The notes beneath the pieces are model-generated. The model was not told the origin of the DNA. It ran no database searches and saw only the letters and a list, made by a program, of their open reading frames with translations. A DNA stretch of 5,729 bases from Amphritea sp. (GTDB taxonomy: Bacteria > Pseudomonadota > Gammaproteobacteria > Pseudomonadales > Balneatricaceae). Of this stretch, positions 5,599 through 5,729 are shown piece after piece. Within the stretch, counting starts at the first letter, position 1. The number at the start of each line of letters is the position of its first letter. Location: NCBI GenBank assembly GCA_018067325.1, contig JAGPUU010000311.1:1-5729 (forward strand), in the 5' to 3' direction. The position numbers and the translations under genes were made by a program.

Positions 5599-5729
5599 TC
5601 AGGCGAGATCAAGCCAGATAGTTTTTAGCTGCGTAAACTGATCGTGGGCATGGATCGAATTATCACGACCACCAAAGCCAGACTGTTTATAGCCGCCGAA
5701 TGGTGTAGAGATATCACCTTCACCAAAAC
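5599..5729 (-). CDS. Aldehyde dehydrogenase (PuuC/KauB-like), C-terminal fragment
   Basis: Only the last 42 residues are inside the window; the gene continues past the right edge. The frame reads FGEGDISTPFGGYKQSGFGG followed by RDNSIHAHDQFTQLKTIWLD and LA, then TGA (5601-5599). The PFGGYKQSG motif and the LKTIW ending are the C-terminal signature of NAD-dependent aldehyde dehydrogenases, closest in memory to the gamma-glutamyl-gamma-aminobutyraldehyde/PuuC type. The catalytic Cys and Glu are outside the window. It is co-directional with the FAD oxidoreductase, 152 bases upstream of it. It plausibly oxidises the aldehyde released by that enzyme. No intrinsic terminator is seen between the two genes. 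Confidence 0.87.
   Translation of the reverse strand, partial: FGEGDISTPFGGYKQSGFGGRDNSIHAHDQFTQLKTIWLDLA

Overview
The window looks like a chromosomal metabolic region of a gammaproteobacterium. A marine Oceanospirillales-type lineage is my guess, from the glycine-betaine-monooxygenase-reductase-like protein and the general protein character. Base composition is balanced, gene packing is ordinary, and there are no mobile elements, RNA genes or CRISPR arrays. Lineage is an inference; a protein search is needed to confirm it.

Layout from left to right. Bases 1-524 (+) hold the C-terminal part of a classical short-chain dehydrogenase/reductase (SDR) whose start lies outside the window. It converges on a LysR-family regulator (593-1534, -), and the two share a textbook bidirectional Rho-independent terminator (534-568). 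A 237-base gap (1535-1771) separates the regulator from azlD (1772-2101, -) and azlC (2094-2816, -), an overlapping pair for a branched-chain-amino-acid-type exporter. The gap contains a degenerate, duplicated, inverted-repeat-rich patch that no gene explains. A second strong terminator (2835-2858) stands 18 bases before azlC and closes the next operon.

That operon runs on the minus strand from beyond the right edge. It contains an aldehyde dehydrogenase C-terminus (5599-5729, partial), an FAD-dependent DAO-family amine oxidoreductase (4100-5446), and a GbcB-like FAD/NAD(P)H/[2Fe-2S] reductase (2905-4014). The likely logic is catabolism of an N-methylated or other amine. The FAD enzyme would oxidise a C-N bond to an aldehyde, the dehydrogenase would convert the aldehyde to an acid, and the GbcB-like protein would feed electrons to a Rieske-type N-demethylating oxygenase that is not in the window. 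The exact substrate cannot be read from the sequence.

No clearly new biological system is visible. The items most worth a second look are the duplicated CGCTT/AAGCG element at about 1607-1755, the terminator placed almost on top of the azlC start, the hairpin touching the gbcB ribosome-binding site, and palindromes plus a sigma-54-like sequence upstream of the FAD oxidoreductase.
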